This document shows, piece by piece, positions 34,191 through 42,236 of a stretch of 64,000 nt of DNA (its first letter is position 1; each line of letters opens with the position of its first letter). This stretch comes from Candidatus Poribacteria bacterium. Its GTDB lineage: Bacteria > Poribacteria > WGA-4E > WGA-3G. Made by a program: the position numbers and the translations under genes. Under the pieces are notes generated by a model that had not been told where the DNA came from, made no database searches, and saw only the letters and a list, made by a program, of their open reading frames with translations. The DNA is taken from contig JAJDWA010000023.1 in the NCBI GenBank assembly GCA_022825825.1, positions 112,136-176,135 on the forward strand, given 5' to 3'.

Positions 34191-34352
34191 ATGTTGATTG
34201 GAATTTCTATTCAAATTTTTGGGCTGGCATTGATGCTTTTTGGTATTCTACTCGTGCTGGGTCGCATTTCTAAAACGCTCAAGAGTAATGGCGAAAGTTT
34301 GTCCAAAATTGCGAAACACCTTGAGCAAATTGATGGAAAAGACGATGATTGA
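34191..34352 (+). CDS. tiny single-TM protein, paralogue 1 of 3
   Basis: A 53-residue open frame with GGAG seven bases before the ATG. Residues 1-22 form a TM helix (MLIGISIQIFGLALMLFGIL); the C-terminal half is a charged amphipathic helix, SLSKIAKHLEQIDGKDDD. The same tail recurs in the genes at 34515 and 34807, so this is a real family. No known function. It follows moeB by 45 bases on the same strand. Confidence 0.7.
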   Translation: MLIGISIQIFGLALMLFGILLVLGRISKTLKSNGESLSKIAKHLEQIDGKDDD

Positions 34353-34473
34353 AAACAAGTATCTTAACGATTGTAAAACACAGAGTCAAGATGAAAACTG
34401 CCCAATGTGTGGTAAAAATCCTACTATTACAGAACTGATTGATTATGAGGAATTTTGCGAAGTGCGGTGGTAG
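34345..34473 (+). CDS. possible 42-residue microprotein from a duplicated moeB tail
   Basis: This frame starts at an ATG overlapping the stop of the tiny TM gene and reads 15 new codons into the duplicated moeB end, giving one Cys pair (CPMC) and the moeB C-terminus. The three base changes against moeB are all silent (Asp, Cys and the stop). It may be expressed by coupling, or be a non-functional scar. Confidence 0.3.
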   Translation: MIENKYLNDCKTQSQDENCPMCGKNPTITELIDYEEFCEVRW

Positions 34474-34477
34474 GTGC
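34385..34477 (+). repeat. tandem duplication, copy 2 of the moeB 3' end
   Basis: 97% identical over 93 bases to 34057-34149; all three substitutions leave the MoeB reading unchanged, including TAA to TAG at the stop. It is followed by a second tiny TM gene just as copy 1 is. Confidence 0.95.
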
Positions 34478-34514
34478 TATTTAAAAATTGCTTTGATGAG
34501 ACAAGGAGTTTGCA

Positions 34515-34679
34515 ATGGTAGAAAAAGGTATAGCAATAATATTATTTTGCATTGCTGGATTGACGCTATTCCACATTCTTAGTCTGATCTGGATAGCACA
34601 AAAGATCAATAAGATCGAAAATAGTTTGTCCAAAATTGAAAAACACTTTGAGCAAATTAACGAGAAAGACAAAGATTGA
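34515..34679 (+). CDS. tiny single-TM protein, paralogue 2 of 3
   Basis: A 54-residue frame with AAGGAG nine bases before the ATG. Residues 5-28 are a TM helix (GIAIILFCIAGLTLFHILSL) and the tail SLSKIEKHFEQINEKDKD is nearly the same as in paralogues 1 and 3. The membrane part differs strongly from paralogue 1, while the moeB fragment in front of it is almost unchanged. Confidence 0.7.
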   Translation: MVEKGIAIILFCIAGLTLFHILSLIWIAQKINKIENSLSKIEKHFEQINEKDKD

Positions 34680-34806
34680 TAAATAGAGGTAGCCAACGAT
34701 TACAATACGATGTTGTCTCTACTTGTCCTCAGATTCTCCAATATCTCCAGTTGAAATGTATGAACTGCCTCCAATTAAAGGAACCTAGAACAATATCAAT
34801 AAGCTT

Positions 34807-34947
34807 ATGGATATGGTTATTTTTGTCTCATCTATTATAATTTCGGCTACTCTCTTAATGATACGCGGAGAACTCAAGGATATTGCGGAAAGCCTATACA
34901 AGATTGCGAAACACTTTGAGCAAATTGATGAGAAAGATCAAGATTGA
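34807..34947 (+). CDS. tiny single-TM protein, paralogue 3 of 3
   Basis: A 46-residue frame: short TM helix (VIFVSSIIISATLLMI) and tail SLYKIAKHFEQIDEKDQD. An AAAGGA lies about 20 bases before the ATG, too far for a good site, so translation may be weak or start at the ATG two codons further. No moeB fragment precedes it. Each of the three genes is followed 14-19 bases after its stop by a related motif of the form AACGAYTRYAAWA. Confidence 0.6.
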   Translation: MDMVIFVSSIIISATLLMIRGELKDIAESLYKIAKHFEQIDEKDQD

Positions 34948-35039
34948 TGAGCAGTTGGAGACAACGACTGCAAAATAACATCGATTCCTCACTCCGTTCC
35001 AGAGTTTTCCAAAGCCTAAGCAAATAGGTAGCATTGAGG

Positions 35040-35801
35040 TTATGCCAAAGTTTTCTGTCGAATTGGCGAATCAATAAACAGAGAATCGCCTCCATCAATT
35101 GTCAATTCCAATCCCGTAACCCACGCCGCTTCGTCTGAACATAACCATAACGCAGCATAAGCTATATCAATTGGGTTACCTAATCTCTCTAACTGTGTCG
35201 CGACTGGAGCGATTTCTCCTTCTGGCAACGGATCCCAGATAATCCCCGGACATAACGCATGGACACGAATGTTCTTATCATATAATTCTTTTGCCAGGTT
35301 TTTTGCTGTTGCCACCATCCCCGCTTTTGCTGCAGCGTAAGCGGCGTTTGCATCTTGACGCACCCGTGCACCAGCGGAAATAGTGATGATACAACCGCCA
35401 CCGCGCGTCTCTAAAATCGGCACGAGCAGCCGTACGGGGTTAAAAAGCGTGCGCAAGTTGTTTTGCAATGCACCATCCCAATACGCAGGATCCATCGTTG
35501 TAATATCGTGTTCAGTTGAAAAGAACCCGCCCGCAGCGTGAATGAAGCAGTCAACACCGCCAAATTCAGCAACTGTAGCATCAATAAGAGACTCCACTTG
35601 TGCAGCATCTGTCAAATCAGTTTGATGTGTTAGCACATCACCACCGTTCGCGCGGATCCGTTCTGCTGTCTCTTCCATCTTTTCTGTTGTGCGTGCGGCA
35701 AGTGCTACCTTTGCCCCTTCTTGTGCAAAAAGTATTGCTGTTGCGCGACTCATATTTGAGCCAGCACCACCGATTAACAAAACTTTATCTTTTAATCGCA
35801 T
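35040..35801 (-). CDS. short-chain dehydrogenase/reductase (SDR)
   Basis: The 253-residue protein is a classical SDR: the N-terminal NAD(P) loop is GGAGSNMSRATA, a variant of TGxxxGIG, followed by AARTTEKMEE, the HAAGG strand, Ser in TISAGARV, and the active-site YAAAK. The end has WVTGLELTIDGGDS. Substrate unknown. AAAGGA precedes the ATG. It is isolated, with a 318-base gap upstream. Confidence 0.86.
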   Translation of the reverse strand: MRLKDKVLLIGGAGSNMSRATAILFAQEGAKVALAARTTEKMEETAERIRANGGDVLTHQTDLTDAAQVESLIDATVAEFGGVDCFIHAAGGFFSTEHDITTMDPAYWDGALQNNLRTLFNPVRLLVPILETRGGGCIITISAGARVRQDANAAYAAAKAGMVATAKNLAKELYDKNIRVHALCPGIIWDPLPEGEIAPVATQLERLGNPIDIAYAALWLCSDEAAWVTGLELTIDGGDSLFIDSPIRQKTLA

Positions 35802-36119
35802 TTTTAATTTCCTTTTCTGTTTACTTTATAAGTCTTGGCAGGAAAACTTGTAAATGGTAACGGAGGTCCTTTCGGTCTAAGATCAAACTCACATTATAGA
35901 ATACGTTATTTTTCATAAAACTCAAGCCAACAATCCTATCCCGAATGCAGAGATATTCAATTGTAGAGGACTTCTCTTGTTGGAGGATTTTCCAACCCCG
36001 ATAGACGAACAGACATGTTTGCTCTCGCTCAATTCATTACGCCTCTTTTAGTTTTTGTGGCAATATTTAACGTTTCTGAAATAGAAAAACCGACAATTGA
36101 ATGCCTCTGCTCCGAATGG
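35802..36119. other. intergenic gap with small repeats, no gene seen
   Basis: No open frame with coding character. It holds a hairpin GTTGGA/TCCAAC at 35979-35996 and a 16-base motif at 35882-35897 (one mismatch from copies at 44093-44108 and 58650-58665). The part near 35.8 kb should carry the SDR promoter on the minus strand, but no clear boxes are visible. Confidence 0.6.
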
Positions 36120-37388
36120 CTAACGCACACCAACTGAATGACGACTAAACTGAGTTAGATAATCCCCAATCTTATCCTGAATCCCCCGCGCCGTTGCCGC
36201 CGACCCAACATAATGACTAATCAGGATGCCAAATGCAAAGACCTCACCATCTGCTGTTTTGGTATAACCTGCAAGCGCGGAAACACCACTTAATGTCCCC
36301 GTTTTCGCACGCAATGTCTTTTCAGCGTACATCCCTTGCATCCGATTTCTCAATGTGCCGTCAACGCCAGCAATTGGAAGTGATGCCATAAATTCCGGCA
36401 TCAACTCAAAATTGTGGGACATATAAACAAGCAGCTTGGTCAACAATTCAGCGTTGAGCAAATTATAGCGAGAAAGCCCTGAACCATCAACGAACCGATG
36501 TGCAGGCGGGTCATCTATTATTTCACTCAAAAATTCAGTGACAGCCTCTCTCCCTTTTTTCCATGTTCCTGGTTCACCTTTCACTTCAGCACCGATTGTT
36601 TTGAAAAGGAACTCAGCAATCCAATTATCACTCGGTTTGTTCATGAGTTTGATAATGTCGGCGAGTGGTGGCGATAGATGTGTGGCGACTTTGTTTGCTT
36701 CTGATGGCACTGTTCCTGAGACGACCTCACCCATCACGTCAATACCTTTTTGCATCAGTGTGGTTTTTAGAAGATGTCCACATGTAATAGCACGGCTATC
36801 CGTTTTAACATCGGGTTCAACGCTTCGGATACTCAAAGCACTCATCCGAAACGGTTTATCATCCCACATCCATCCCGGACCTTCCCTAACAGTGTCAAAA
36901 TACGTTTCGTCAACTACAATATCTCCCTGAATAGACTTTAAACCAGTTTGCACGAATGCATCACACAATTTTTCTATATCGGTTGTCTGAAGCACTGGAT
37001 CAGCTCTGCCTTTGAGATATACGTTTCCTACTACTTGCGTCCCTAATGTTGCATCAGTATAAAGCATAGTTCCAAATTGATAGTTCGAGCCAAGTTTCGC
37101 CAAGGCTGTTGCTGCTGTGAAGAGCTTTGTTGTGGAAGCGGGGTGGTGCAATTTGTGTGCGTTTTTGGTGTAAATCACCTCTCCTGTTTCAACTGCAATA
37201 ACTTTTATGCCTATGCTTGCAGTAGTAAATAATGTATTTTGCAAGATCGCATCAATATCTGCATGTAGTTTTTCAAGCGGATTGATAGAAGGTGTTGGCG
37301 GTTGTGTTTCGACGGGTTTTGTCCCGAATATTCCACAACTTGAAAATAACAATACACAACAGATTAAGAAAATGCTATAGCTCTTCAT
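36120..37388 (-). CDS. dacB: D-alanyl-D-alanine carboxypeptidase/endopeptidase (PBP4/DacB type), lipoprotein
   Basis: The 422-residue protein has a lipoprotein signal (MKSYSIFLICCVLLFSSC, lipobox LFSSC). It shows the three class C PBP motifs: SxxK in HHPASTTKLFTAAT, SxN in NKPSDNWIAEF and KTG in RAKTGTLSGVSALAG. It trims or cleaves peptidoglycan peptides in the periplasm, here anchored to a membrane. The sequence is slightly shorter than E. coli PBP4 (477). It is transcribed alone, divergent from cimA. Confidence 0.9.
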   Translation of the reverse strand: MKSYSIFLICCVLLFSSCGIFGTKPVETQPPTPSINPLEKLHADIDAILQNTLFTTASIGIKVIAVETGEVIYTKNAHKLHHPASTTKLFTAATALAKLGSNYQFGTMLYTDATLGTQVVGNVYLKGRADPVLQTTDIEKLCDAFVQTGLKSIQGDIVVDETYFDTVREGPGWMWDDKPFRMSALSIRSVEPDVKTDSRAITCGHLLKTTLMQKGIDVMGEVVSGTVPSEANKVATHLSPPLADIIKLMNKPSDNWIAEFLFKTIGAEVKGEPGTWKKGREAVTEFLSEIIDDPPAHRFVDGSGLSRYNLLNAELLTKLLVYMSHNFELMPEFMASLPIAGVDGTLRNRMQGMYAEKTLRAKTGTLSGVSALAGYTKTADGEVFAFGILISHYVGSAATARGIQDKIGDYLTQFSRHSVGVR

Positions 37389-37482
37389 GATTTATTAATG
37401 GTAGCATAAATTTTTAGATTATGAAAGCAAAATATGTTGTAAATTTACAAGGCCATCAGCATCGAATACGATTACAATAATC

Positions 37483-37511
37483 TTGACTTTTCCCCTGATA
37501 TGTGATAGAAT
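37483..37511 (+). promoter_or_regulatory. sigma70-type promoter for cimA with a 110-base leader
   Basis: TTGACT (37483-37488) and TAGAAT (37506-37511) are 17 bases apart. The leader to the ATG at 37629 is about 110 bases. It holds an AAAGGAG not followed by a long frame, and a TGCCAAA/TTTTGGCA inverted repeat. Leader-based control of cimA is possible, not shown. Confidence 0.55.
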
Positions 37512-37628
37512 TTCAGTATGAGTAAATAGGTATTGCCAAATAAAGGAGACACCAAATTTTGGCATTGTAGAGTGGGTTTTGTGAGTTCATATTCAAAGTG
37601 CAAGCCAAAAATTACTGTTTGATATAAC

Positions 37629-39200
37629 ATGGTTGAATTTTATGATACAACACTCAGGGACGGTAGTCAAGCCGAAGGCGTAGCATTTTCGGTTGAAGAT
37701 AAACTTATCATCATAAAAGTGCTGGATGAATTAGGTATTCGCTATATTGAAGGTGGGTACCCCGGTTCTAATCCGAAAGATATAGAGTTCTTCAAACGAG
37801 CAAAAGATATGCCATTAGAAACAGCAACGATTGTGCCGTTCGGTAGCACGCGCTATCCTACTTATGCCCCCGATGCTGACCCGAACCTGTCTGCCCTACT
37901 TGATACAGGTACCAGAACTGTTACGATTTTTGGTAAAAGTTGGCGTCTCCATGCAACTGATGTCTTACGTGTAACAGCAGATGAGAACTTAGAATTAATT
38001 GAGAGTTCTGTTAAATATCTTGTGGAAAACGGACGTGAAGTGATTTATGATGCAGAACACTTTTTTGATGGTTACGCTGATGACTCGGCGTATGCAATTG
38101 AAACGCTCCGGGCAGCTTCAGTAGGTGGTGCAAAATGTATCGTCCTATGTGATACCAACGGAGGTCGGTTGCCATTAGAAATACAGGAGGGTGTGAAAGC
38201 AGCGGTGTCGGCACTCCTTTTGCCTATCGGTATTCATGCACACAATGATGCGGGCATGGGGGCAGCAAACTCGGTGTTAGCTGTTCAAGCTGGTGCGAAC
38301 CATGTTCAAGGAACATTCAACGGCTACGGTGAGCGGTGTGGAAATGCAAATCTCGCCTCTATTATCCCCACAATTCAGTTAAAGTTAGGTATTCCGTGTA
38401 TCAGCGATACCCAGCTGCAAACAGTTACCCGCGTGTCTCGGTTAATCAGCGAGTTAGCAAACCTGCCGCATGATGAGCGTCAACCGTATGTTGGGCGTTC
38501 CGCATTCGCGCACAAAGGTGGCTTACACACCGATGCTATACGTAAAAACCGCCTTACTTATGAACATATCATTCCCGAAAAAGTTGGCAATACACAACGT
38601 ATCCTTGTCTCCGACCAAGCAGGTCGAGGCACCATTATGAAAAAGATTGAGAAGGAATATCCCAACTACGACAAAAACTCACCACAAGTACTAGAACTCT
38701 TTAATCGCGTCAAAGAAGCCGAGAGTGAAGGTTATCAGTATGAAGCCGCTGAAGCATCTTTTGAGCTCTTGGTACGCAAAGTCTTTAATGGGTATGAATC
38801 CTTTTTTCAACGTCTCGGTTTTCGTGTCATTATTGAGAAGTTCACTGACCATACCATGCGTTCAGAGGCAACAGTAAAGGTCACCACTCCAGATGGTGCT
38901 ACAACCCACACAGCAGCGGATGGAGATGGCCCTGTCAATGCATTAGATACTGCACTCAGAAAGGCGCTTGAACAGTTTTATCCAGCCTTACAGACAGTCA
39001 GATTGATAGATTACAAAGTTCGGGTATTGGATACTAAAGCAGGAACTGGTTCAAAAGTGCGTGTGCTTATTGAAGCAAGTGATGGCGAAATGAGTTGGGG
39101 AACCGTCGGGGTTTCAGAAAACATCATATCTGCAAGTTACGAAGCACTCATTGATAGTTTTGAATATAAGTTGTATAAAGATGAAGATTCAGGCAAATAA
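37629..39200 (+). CDS. cimA: (R)-citramalate synthase
   Basis: The 523-residue protein belongs to the HMG-CoA lyase/LeuA family: FYDTTLRDGSQAEGVAFSVE with the metal-binding Arg-Asp, EGGYPGSNPKD, the HAHNDAGMGAANS metal motif and the NGYGERCGNANL signature. Length, the AEG variant after the RDG motif, and the C-terminal LeuA-dimer regulatory domain (about 390-520) fit citramalate synthase (TIGR00977). It condenses pyruvate and acetyl-CoA, giving a threonine-independent route to isoleucine. No good ribosome-binding site is next to the ATG. Confidence 0.9.
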   Translation: MVEFYDTTLRDGSQAEGVAFSVEDKLIIIKVLDELGIRYIEGGYPGSNPKDIEFFKRAKDMPLETATIVPFGSTRYPTYAPDADPNLSALLDTGTRTVTIFGKSWRLHATDVLRVTADENLELIESSVKYLVENGREVIYDAEHFFDGYADDSAYAIETLRAASVGGAKCIVLCDTNGGRLPLEIQEGVKAAVSALLLPIGIHAHNDAGMGAANSVLAVQAGANHVQGTFNGYGERCGNANLASIIPTIQLKLGIPCISDTQLQTVTRVSRLISELANLPHDERQPYVGRSAFAHKGGLHTDAIRKNRLTYEHIIPEKVGNTQRILVSDQAGRGTIMKKIEKEYPNYDKNSPQVLELFNRVKEAESEGYQYEAAEASFELLVRKVFNGYESFFQRLGFRVIIEKFTDHTMRSEATVKVTTPDGATTHTAADGDGPVNALDTALRKALEQFYPALQTVRLIDYKVRVLDTKAGTGSKVRVLIEASDGEMSWGTVGVSENIISASYEALIDSFEYKLYKDEDSGK

Positions 39201-39234
39201 ATCCTACCGATTGTTTTATAACGCTAAACTTTCC

Positions 39235-39263
39235 TTGACACTGTTTTATATAAATGTTATACT
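39235..39263 (+). promoter_or_regulatory. near-consensus sigma70 promoter
   Basis: TTGACA (39235-39240), 17 bases, TATACT (39258-39263), with the GGAGGT site and ATG of the next gene 20-28 bases downstream. It lies 35 bases after the cimA stop, so the zinc-ribbon gene has its own promoter. Confidence 0.8.
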
Positions 39264-39278
39264 AATTATAACATTTAT
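39250..39278. promoter_or_regulatory. operator-like palindrome over the -10 box
   Basis: A 12-bp perfect inverted repeat, ATAAATGTTATA (39250-39261) and TATAACATTTAT (39267-39278), with a five-base centre, covers the -10 element and transcription start. A dimeric repressor bound here would block the promoter. AT-only palindromes can arise by chance, but 12 exact pairs at this place are suggestive. Confidence 0.6.
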
Positions 39279-39290
39279 TGGAGGTGTGAC

Positions 39291-39854
39291 ATGGGAAATT
39301 TAGATCAGATTGAGAAAGCGGCGCAGAAACTCATTGCGCTATGTGAGAAAGAGAAACCGACTAAGACCGACAAACAAAAGATGTTGGGACTACATGCCGA
39401 CATTCTTTCTGGCATTGAAAACCTTACGGAATGTGAACTTTGTGGGGCTATCAGTGAAGTTATTGTAACAATGACATTAGCTGAAGTTACAGCGAAATTG
39501 TGCAAAGAGTGTGGTTTTAAAGCGTTAGACGCGGGGAAAATTCAGAAGGCGACACCTCGCAAACGCACTCGCACTGTGAAAACGCGGAATACTGATTCTA
39601 AGAAGACAACATCAAAGCCCGACGAAACCCCGCAAGAGTCGGAGACGCCTGCGGCATTACATACTCGTGTAGAAGAACAGACTGGGATTAAGAAAACCGA
39701 TGTCAAACGTCTACACAAAATTGTGCAGGAAATTGCAACCCCGATGAATTTGGAAAATACCTTGACCTATGTGAAACGCGAAGTAGAAAATGCTAAGATG
39801 AAGGTGGATGGAGAGGCGTTGGAAAAAGCAGTGGAAATCTTGATAGCTGCTTAA
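39291..39854 (+). CDS. zinc-ribbon hypothetical protein with basic linker
   Basis: I do not recognise the 187-residue family. Residues 1-45 are helical, then a four-Cys ribbon (CELCGAISE ... KLCKECGFKAL), a Lys/Arg/Thr-rich linker (about 85-120, ATPRKRTRTVKTRNTDSKK) and a C-terminal helical domain. The layout (zinc ribbon plus basic linker) suggests nucleic-acid contact. Its strong promoter with an overlapping palindrome suggests tight control, possibly autoregulation. The gene end overlaps the convergent epimerase end by four bases. Confidence 0.78.
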   Translation: MGNLDQIEKAAQKLIALCEKEKPTKTDKQKMLGLHADILSGIENLTECELCGAISEVIVTMTLAEVTAKLCKECGFKALDAGKIQKATPRKRTRTVKTRNTDSKKTTSKPDETPQESETPAALHTRVEEQTGIKKTDVKRLHKIVQEIATPMNLENTLTYVKREVENAKMKVDGEALEKAVEILIAA

Positions 39855-40822
39855 CCAGTTGAAATATCCTTTACCCAGTCACGATGCTCTTGATACCATT
39901 TAACGAGTGCTGTAATTCCTTCACGAAAAGTTACTTGTGGTCGCCATCCTAAAAGCTGCTCTGCTTTTTGAATATTTGCCCACGTTGCACGTACGTCGGC
40001 GGGGTGAAACGGTTGATGTGATAGTTCCGCCTTCTTGCCAACGAGTTCCTCTATCAGTCTTATCGTATCAATTAACACAATCGGACTATCTGAACCGAGG
40101 TTTATGACCGAATATCCCAGCGGTTTCAGTCCTGCGATCACGCCGCGTGCAATATCTTCAACATAGGTGTAATCGCGTGAGGATTGTTTCCCGTCCCCAT
40201 AGACAATAACCGGTCTTCCCTCACTAATCCATTGGACAAAACGGAACGCACTCATATCTGGACGTCCAGCGGGTCCATAGACAGTAAAAAAACGAAATAT
40301 TGTTACATCAATATCGTAGAGATGGTGGTAACTATGGCAAAGTGCTTCTGCCCCTTTTTTTGAGGCAGCATACGGAGAGAGCGGTCCATCTGTGTTCGCC
40401 TCTTCGCTAAACGGAAGCGGATTGTTGGCACCGTATAAACTTGAAGTAGAAGCCAACACAAATTTTTCTATATCAGATGTACGACAAAGTTCTAATAGGT
40501 TTAGCGTACCTGTCACATTCGTATCAATGTAAACCCAAGGATTTTCAACAGATTGTCGGACACCTGCACGTGCTGCGAGGTTAATCACAGCATCATAATG
40601 ATTGTCAAATATCGGTTTTAAAGAAGCACGGTCGCAGATATCTACACGGTGAAAATGAAATTCGGAAAACTTTTGGAGTTGCGAAAGTCGCCACTGCTTA
40701 ACCGTCACATCATAGGCATCATTTAAATTGTCAATACCTATTACCGTATGTCCGTCAGCGATAAGAAATTCAGTGACTTTCCACCCTATAAATCCAGCAC
40801 ATCCCGTGACAAGATATTTCAT
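39851..40822 (-). CDS. NAD-dependent nucleotide-sugar epimerase (UDP-glucuronate 4-epimerase-like)
   Basis: The 323-residue extended SDR shows YLVTGCAGFIGWKV, GIDNLNDAYDVTVK (the insert typical of UDP-glucuronate epimerases), AARAGVRQSVENPWVYIDTN, STSSLYG, the active-site YAASKKGAE, RFFTVYGPAGRPDMS and YVEDIARGV. It probably interconverts UDP-glucuronate and UDP-galacturonate, feeding polysaccharide synthesis with the sugar transferase at 14.1 kb. AGAGGA precedes the ATG. A TATAAT on the minus strand at 40855-40860 is provided by the edge of the adjacent repeat. Confidence 0.88.
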   Translation of the reverse strand: MKYLVTGCAGFIGWKVTEFLIADGHTVIGIDNLNDAYDVTVKQWRLSQLQKFSEFHFHRVDICDRASLKPIFDNHYDAVINLAARAGVRQSVENPWVYIDTNVTGTLNLLELCRTSDIEKFVLASTSSLYGANNPLPFSEEANTDGPLSPYAASKKGAEALCHSYHHLYDIDVTIFRFFTVYGPAGRPDMSAFRFVQWISEGRPVIVYGDGKQSSRDYTYVEDIARGVIAGLKPLGYSVINLGSDSPIVLIDTIRLIEELVGKKAELSHQPFHPADVRATWANIQKAEQLLGWRPQVTFREGITALVKWYQEHRDWVKDISTG

Positions 40823-40856
40823 ACCAATCCTCTACTATTGTTTTCCCTAACTAAAT

Positions 40857-41022
40857 TATAGTCCAACCTAAAAATATGTGAACACTCTCCTAGTAGGTGC
40901 GGTTTCCTAACCAATTCAGAATACCATACGCGTATTCTGACATACCCATTTCCCAGACCCATCGGGTGCGATTAGGAAATCACACCTACCGTAGTGTCCA
41001 AATAATTATTGGTTTCACTATA
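40857..41022. repeat. MITE-like palindromic element, copy A (166 bp)
   Basis: Ends are imperfect inverted repeats TATAGTCCAACC and GGTTTCACTATA. Inside are GTAGGTGCGGTTTCCTAACC and the reverse-related GATTAGGAAATCACACCTAC, which can fold into a large hairpin. Copy B at 58458-58596 has the same ends and core but lacks about 27 internal bases. The rest of the gap to 41188 shows no gene. TA-type ends suggest an IS630/Tc1-like origin. Confidence 0.8.
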
Positions 41023-41188
41023 AACAGAATTCTTTTGTAGCAAACTAAAAACGTGTTGCTCTGGAGTGTCATCCCTGCCATTATTTGTAAGGTGTCATCT
41101 AATCTTACGGATTTTAACCTTATGCTGTGCATGGATATTGCACAAGTTTCACCACGATTTTTGTAAATCATCTGGCGTCAGTAGATTG

Positions 41189-42169
41189 CTATTCATAACA
41201 TGTTACCTTTATTCTTTCTTGTGCGCGACTTGCCATCTCGGATTCAATCTCATACCCAATAAAATCTCTGCCTTCAAGTATAGCTGCGACCCCAGTTGAA
41301 CCTGAACCGGCGAAAGAATCAAGGACGAGAGCTCGGGGCGCGGAGAATATACGGATGAGGTGTTGCAGTAAATCGACAGGTTTTGCTGTCATGTGCCCAT
41401 ATCGTTCTTTTGGTTTATTTGACGGGATAACAGTTCCCGGAAATTGAGATGCGTTGATCAAAGGGTTGTTCACATCAATTAAGCCGGTTTCCCACTTATC
41501 CCAGTTATCCACAAAAGTGCCTTCTCTTGGGGCTTGTCCGAGGATTATCATTTCTCCTTGTGGCTTGAGCTGTGGTGTTTTCCGTCCGCCTATTTTATGG
41601 AGAAGCCTATCTTTTTCTTCAGCTGAGATCTTCCGCTTTCGGATAAAATGGTCTTGCGAGAATGCTTTTGCTTGCCCTTCATATCGCCATATCAAAACGT
41701 CGCGTATTTCAAAGCCAGCGTCTTCTAATGCGATAGCAGTCCTATGTGCAAGTCGGTTCTGGCTAAAGACGAGGCAAAATCCGCCGGGGCGAATAACACG
41801 CATCCATTCTTCAGCAACAGGTGTGAGAAACTTTTGCAATTCTTGTCCCTGTTTGACAGAAAATTTCATCCCCGCCGGTAGTGAACCGATAACACCTGGT
41901 TTCACTCGTGCTTTTAACTTTTGGGTGTTCCAATCATCCCCCATGCCATCAATGAAATAGGGTGGATCCGTAAGTATAAGAGAAATGGAATTCTCTTTAA
42001 GTTGCTTCATTCCGATCCGACAATCTTCATTTTCTATTATTGCTGATAAGTCATTATGAGCTACCGATGAACGGAATAACTTTTGCTGGCGCGCTGTAAA
42101 TAGGTCTACGTCATCAATGACATTTTCATTTTTCACAATTGGGTATCTTCGTTTGTAATGGTAGAACAA
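41189..42169 (-). CDS. beta-class DNA methyltransferase (N6-adenine/N4-cytosine), orphan
   Basis: The 326-residue protein has the catalytic motif DPPY early (SLILTDPPYFIDGMGDDWN, near residue 70) and the SAM-binding motif late (LDSFAGSGSTGVAAI, near 290), the order of beta-class enzymes, with a target-recognition region between and MTAKPVDLLQHLIRIFS before motif I. It methylates adenine N6 or cytosine N4 in a specific site. No restriction enzyme is adjacent. The open frame begins with TTG at 42169; a GTG 11 codons later is also possible, so the start is uncertain. Confidence 0.85.
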   Translation of the reverse strand: MFYHYKRRYPIVKNENVIDDVDLFTARQQKLFRSSVAHNDLSAIIENEDCRIGMKQLKENSISLILTDPPYFIDGMGDDWNTQKLKARVKPGVIGSLPAGMKFSVKQGQELQKFLTPVAEEWMRVIRPGGFCLVFSQNRLAHRTAIALEDAGFEIRDVLIWRYEGQAKAFSQDHFIRKRKISAEEKDRLLHKIGGRKTPQLKPQGEMIILGQAPREGTFVDNWDKWETGLIDVNNPLINASQFPGTVIPSNKPKERYGHMTAKPVDLLQHLIRIFSAPRALVLDSFAGSGSTGVAAILEGRDFIGYEIESEMASRAQERIKVTCYE

Positions 42170-42236
42170 ACCTTGAGTATTGATGAGATACGTTATTAGT
42201 TAACGTTTCAGTTTCTGCTATCTTCAAGGATTGCTC

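Noticed and set aside
34240..34473. 77-codon open frame over the first tiny TM gene and the moeB fragment
   Set aside because: Its first half is an out-of-frame reading of the TM gene; only the inner ATG at 34345 leaves a possible small product.
37512..37628. cimA leader considered as a riboswitch or attenuator
   Set aside because: Only one short inverted repeat and no leader peptide rich in branched-chain codons; no known aptamer pattern could be matched by eye.
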